A DNA stretch of 13,488 bases, taken from Kiritimatiellales bacterium. Its GTDB lineage: Bacteria; Verrucomicrobiota; Kiritimatiellia; Kiritimatiellales; Pontiellaceae. The stretch is from assembly GCA_030625905.1 (NCBI GenBank), contig DAOUQA010000040.1, positions 1 to 13,488 on the forward strand, given 5' to 3'. Made by a program: the position numbers and the translations under genes. Positions 10,782 through 13,488 of the stretch are shown piece by piece (position 1 is the first letter of the stretch; the number at the start of each line of letters is the position of its first letter). The notes under the pieces are model-generated. The model had not been told where the DNA came from. It did not search any database and saw only the letters and a list, made by a program, of their open reading frames with translations.

Positions 10782-13037
10782 CTACAACTGTCCAGGTCCC
10801 TCGTTTTCCAGAGACTCGGTGCGACTGTTTATTACATATTTTCCGGGTTCACCAATGCGTAGTTCCTTGCCCTTAAAATGGACAACCAGCGTAGCAGATG
10901 ACATGGAATGAATATATATCTTAATTCGATCCGAAGTCACCGCCACATCCATGGACACACCCTGATACTTGATATTACGCACCGCCATTTTTGAACAGGC
11001 TTTTGGCAGGTTGGGCTCAATATTCAGCACCTGCCCGTCGGGGCGCAGGCCCATGAAGCCGAGGGGGACGACCGCGGAGAGCATGCTGCTTTCCGTAAAC
11101 TCAAAGTCGATGCCGACCCCGCCTGCGGTGCCCCCGCCTTGCAACGTGGTGCCGCCCTTTCCGTCGTTGTAATAGTTGCGGTAGCCGCCGTAAGCCGCGA
11201 CCTCTTCGTCCCAGTCGCGGATGGCCATCAGCCGCACCCAGGCGTTGTCGGGGCCGAGCGTTTTGATGCGGCTCATGATGTCGTAGAAGGAGAAGCCGAG
11301 CACCGCGCCGCCATCCTGCACCTGCCCGCCGAACGGCAGGGTTTCGGGGCCGGTCCAGGCATGGGCATACCATTCGACATTGCGTTTGGTGGTGGCACGC
11401 GGCGCGAGGTGATAGCGGTAGATGTCCGCCCCCGTCGAGGTATCACCGTCCACAATGCGCTCGCCATTGATCCATTCCATAATCTGCCGGGCGTGTTCGT
11501 CATTCGCAATGCCGTAATGTATTGCTTCGAGGTTGACGAAGGTGAAGCCGTAGTCATGCGGAATGCCATCGGCATCAATCGTTCCGACAAAACGCCCGGC
11601 CTGTTCGTTCCAGAATTTTTGATTGGTCACCGTCTTCACGTCGGCCGCGTGTTTGCGAAGAGAATCGGAGGTCCACTGAGCGGCGGGAAGGTTTTCAACC
11701 GTTCCCGCCCTACAAACTTCTTCGAGCTGAGCCATCGCAAGCAGCGAAGCGTAATAATGAGTGGTGGTGTACATGTCGTCCCAGCCGAAGGGAAGCAGAT
11801 CCCAGTAGTTGCCGCCCTTGCCGTGGCCGACATGCCAGGTCTTTGTTCCATCCGGATTCACATCATAACCGGGGCGCCCGTCGTGGCCGTGCCAGGTGTT
11901 GCGGATGTGATTGAATTTGAGACCGCCGCCTTCATTCATCATGTAGCGCATAGCGGTGCGCAACTTCGGCATGATTTGTTTTAGGAAATCGGCATCGCCC
12001 GTCCAGCGGAAATATTCAAAAGCCGACTTCACGTAGATGGCGTTATTCACCAGATGGCGCGTATCCCAGTGCGTGAAGATGGAGCGCACAAAAAGAGTTT
12101 GGTCTTTTTGCCACTCCCCTTCGGGTCGTTTCTTTTGGGGAGTACCAAAAGCACTTTCGGAATACCTCAGGTCCAACCCTTGGAAACGAAAACGAATGCG
12201 GGTGATTTCTCCGCTCCATGCAGAATGTTTATGGAGCGAAATAATGGAGTGGAACATGCCGGTGCTTTCGCTGCGCCCCGGGCCGTCGATCCAGTCGGCG
12301 GAAAAGGCCATGCGCTGATCGCTACTCCAGTCACTGTCGCCTTCACGCATCCATTCAATGATTCCCCCCTCGCATTCCGCCTTCCAACGAATCTGAATGT
12401 AGGGGCAGTTAAATGCATCCAGCTCCACGCCCTCAGGACTGGTCAGCGTGGGATCCGCACCCGTCACCGCCAGCTTCCACGCGTGCTTTTCCTCGAAGAG
12501 CCCGCTGGATTCTAAATCGTCGAGCTCCCAGGTTTTTGTTGCGGCTTCGCCGAAATGTTCCGGCGCAAACTCACGCGCCGGGTCATAACAAATTTCCCAG
12601 CCGAGCTTCTTGTCGTAAAAATGCCAACCGGCGGTGACGCCGCGGAAGCCATTCTCTCCCGGTACCTGCACCCAATGCGGAAATGGCCAGCCCAAATCAT
12701 GGGAGCTGGCTCCGTGCTGCTGCGCGGCCACATAGCCCTCCGCATCCAGCCGATCATTCAGAAGACTCCTCCGGGTAAACTTCTGAATAGAAGCGCCCTC
12801 GCGCTGAGCATCGTTGAGCCAGCTGTCGGCAATGGCCAGATATTCGCGCGGGAAAATCGCTGGGCCGATGTCGATCCGGTTGGTAAAAAACGACTGCACA
12901 TAGCCGTTGTACCAGATTGAGGATTGCGGACAATCCGCAAACTCAAACTGCGTCACCTTTTCGCCGACCGTCCCTTTTCCAAAGGCTGGAAAACCTGCGA
13001 TCATCATTAAACAAAAAATCCATTTTTTTATATTCAT
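10782..13037 (-). CDS. Secreted six-hairpin glycosidase (alpha/alpha-6 barrel)
   Basis: The product has 751 residues. ATG 13037 follows a weak GGAAAA. Residues 1-20 form a signal peptide (KKW start, hydrophobic core, FPAFG end), so it acts outside the inner membrane. Residues about 168-288 look like a beta-sandwich module (PYIQIRWKAE, HSAWSGEITRIRFRF) of the kind attached to polysaccharide enzymes. From about 315 comes an all-helical catalytic domain with FTHWDTRHLVNNAIYVKSAF (in part, 321-340) and WDLLPFGWDD (412-421). A beta C-terminal part follows with MGLRPDGQVLNIEPNLP. This layout fits the GH65/GH78/GH94/GH95-like six-hairpin superfamily; the exact family and substrate are not clear. The last dozen residues (TESLENEGPGQL) look non-conserved and end six bases from the transposase fragment, so the 3' end may have been altered by insertion. 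Confidence 0.88.
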   Translation of the reverse strand: MNIKKWIFCLMMIAGFPAFGKGTVGEKVTQFEFADCPQSSIWYNGYVQSFFTNRIDIGPAIFPREYLAIADSWLNDAQREGASIQKFTRRSLLNDRLDAEGYVAAQQHGASSHDLGWPFPHWVQVPGENGFRGVTAGWHFYDKKLGWEICYDPAREFAPEHFGEAATKTWELDDLESSGLFEEKHAWKLAVTGADPTLTSPEGVELDAFNCPYIQIRWKAECEGGIIEWMREGDSDWSSDQRMAFSADWIDGPGRSESTGMFHSIISLHKHSAWSGEITRIRFRFQGLDLRYSESAFGTPQKKRPEGEWQKDQTLFVRSIFTHWDTRHLVNNAIYVKSAFEYFRWTGDADFLKQIMPKLRTAMRYMMNEGGGLKFNHIRNTWHGHDGRPGYDVNPDGTKTWHVGHGKGGNYWDLLPFGWDDMYTTTHYYASLLAMAQLEEVCRAGTVENLPAAQWTSDSLRKHAADVKTVTNQKFWNEQAGRFVGTIDADGIPHDYGFTFVNLEAIHYGIANDEHARQIMEWINGERIVDGDTSTGADIYRYHLAPRATTKRNVEWYAHAWTGPETLPFGGQVQDGGAVLGFSFYDIMSRIKTLGPDNAWVRLMAIRDWDEEVAAYGGYRNYYNDGKGGTTLQGGGTAGGVGIDFEFTESSMLSAVVPLGFMGLRPDGQVLNIEPNLPKACSKMAVRNIKYQGVSMDVAVTSDRIKIYIHSMSSATLVVHFKGKELRIGEPGKYVINSRTESLENEGPGQL

Positions 13038-13184
13038 TTTTCCAACGTTGGGAAGCAGGCCGAATTTCAGTTACTTTCGATCTGCCTTCTTGCCATGTGA
13101 GACACTTCGTTGTTTGTTTCACAAATCATGCTTCGCGGCGTTCCTTAGCGAGCCATTCTCTACCCGCTCATACGTAAATTTTTT

Positions 13185-13212
13185 GACAGAATCATTTAAC
13201 GACAGAATCATT
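13185..13212. repeat. 12-bp direct repeat GACAGAATCATT, two copies 16 bp apart
   Basis: GACAGAATCATT occurs exactly at 13185-13196 and 13201-13212, separated by TAAC. Helically similar spacing (16 bp) might suit a dimeric regulator upstream of the glycosidase. It could equally belong to a dispersed genomic repeat. Confidence 0.6.
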
Positions 13213-13225
13213 GAGACTGATAGGA

Positions 13226-13284
13226 AATCGCTTTTTAGGCGATTGGGGTACGCACCCCGAAAGCTCGTTTTAAAGAGCGGTTTC
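13226..13284. repeat. Three adjacent hairpins
   Basis: AATCGC (13226-13231) pairs with GCGATT (13239-13244). GGGGT (13245-13249) pairs with ACCCC (13254-13258). GAAAGCTC (13259-13266) pairs with GAGC (13275-13278) and TTTC (13281-13284) around a two-base bulge. The three stems abut without spacers, which is unlikely by chance. They may form a leader RNA of the glycosidase or the 3' end of the leuS transcript. Confidence 0.5.
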
Positions 13285-13293
13285 ATGGGAAGA

Positions 13294-13322
13294 GGTGTAG
13301 TGAAACGCGGGATTTTTGTCAA
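13294..13322 (-). promoter_or_regulatory. Possible promoter of the glycosidase
   Basis: On the minus strand TTGACA (13322-13317) is a perfect -35 box. Seventeen bases later lies TACACC (13299-13294), a poor -10 box. A transcript from here would carry the three hairpins and the direct repeat in its leader. Weak -10, so tentative. Confidence 0.3.
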
Positions 13323-13402
13323 GATTGGCGGCCTGCCCATCCGGGTCAGAACGCTTATTTCATCATTTCCGCCGCAACGCGGTTGGAAACACGCATCTAC
13401 AT

Positions 13403-13488
13403 TCAGGAAACCGCGATGTTTACGAGACGGCCGGGGACTACGATTACCTTGCGAATGGTTTTTCCTTCTAGCCATTGCTGGATCTTTT
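13403..13488 (-). CDS. leuS: Leucine-tRNA ligase, C-terminal end only
   Basis: The last 28 codons enter from the right edge on the minus strand and stop at TGA 13405-13403. They read KIQQWLEGKTIRKVIVVPGR and then LVNIAVS. This is the highly conserved C-terminal tail of bacterial leucyl-tRNA synthetase (EGKTIRKVIVVPGRLVNIV), which contacts tRNA-Leu. The enzyme charges tRNA-Leu in the cytoplasm and is essential. Its transcript would run toward the secreted glycosidase, which lies in the same orientation 365 bp downstream. I see no clear T-run terminator just after its stop. Confidence 0.88.
   Translation of the reverse strand, partial: KIQQWLEGKTIRKVIVVPGRLVNIAVS

Larger units (their letters stand above)
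13038..13402. other. 365-bp region between glycosidase and leuS, probable glycosidase leader
   Basis: No gene is supported on either strand. It contains a 12-bp direct repeat (13185-13212), three adjacent hairpins (13226-13284) and a possible minus-strand promoter (13294-13322), listed separately. The minus-strand frame across 13119-13475 is mostly antisense or out of frame and overlaps leuS, so I do not call it a gene. Confidence 0.6.

Noticed and set aside
10457..10911. Overlapping plus-strand frames of about 100-143 residues
   Set aside because: They are antisense to the transposase fragment and the glycosidase end, and are Arg-rich in a way typical of shadow frames.
11139..11984. 281-residue plus-strand frame
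   Set aside because: It is antisense to the conserved glycosidase and follows from its codon bias; no ribosome site or known motif.
13119..13475. 118-residue minus-strand frame overlapping leuS
   Set aside because: It reads leuS out of frame and then non-coding hairpins. The real leuS frame ends at 13403.

Overview
The window looks like ordinary chromosome of a Gram-negative bacterium with some accessory DNA. Exported and membrane proteins, a secreted six-hairpin glycosidase with a signal peptide, mid-range GC and clear Shine-Dalgarno sites would suit a polysaccharide-degrading member of the PVC group (Kiritimatiellota/Verrucomicrobiota-like). That placement is an inference from gene style, not from a marker gene. 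The only universal marker is the last 28 codons of leuS at the right edge.

Left part (1-2440), accessory. A truncated unknown gene on the minus strand is followed by a two-gene module: a small basic helical protein (424-741) and an overlapping nucleotidyltransferase-fold protein (722-1411). An 11-bp inverted repeat flanks the module's promoter and leader. Next comes a second, recognisable toxin-antitoxin pair of the HI1419/HI1420 type (1655-1987 and 1989-2309).

Middle part (2441-7347). This holds an aldo/keto reductase, a membrane-anchored TPR-like protein, an exported PDZ-like protein and a processive family-2 glycosyltransferase. They are separated by sizeable gaps, two of which carry hairpins or a dispersed repeat.

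The most interesting part (7321-9343) holds three paralogous 72-residue genes in a row, between the glycosyltransferase and a membrane-anchored protein with two Sm-like strands. Flanking DNA was duplicated along with the small genes. The last codons of the glycosyltransferase survive as a fossil in front of copy 2. A stem-loop precedes each copy's Shine-Dalgarno site, with compensatory base changes. A double terminator follows copies 1 and 3, and its stem is kept by G-U pairs. The likely ancestral order is glycosyltransferase, small gene, double terminator, Sm-like protein.

Right part (9461-13488). A PhnP-like metallo-beta-lactamase-fold hydrolase is followed by a 550-bp stretch with a decayed HUH (IS91-like) transposase fragment. 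That fragment ends 6 bp from the stop codon of a large secreted glycosidase on the minus strand. Between the glycosidase and leuS lies a 365-bp gap with a 12-bp direct repeat and three adjacent hairpins, probably in the glycosidase leader.
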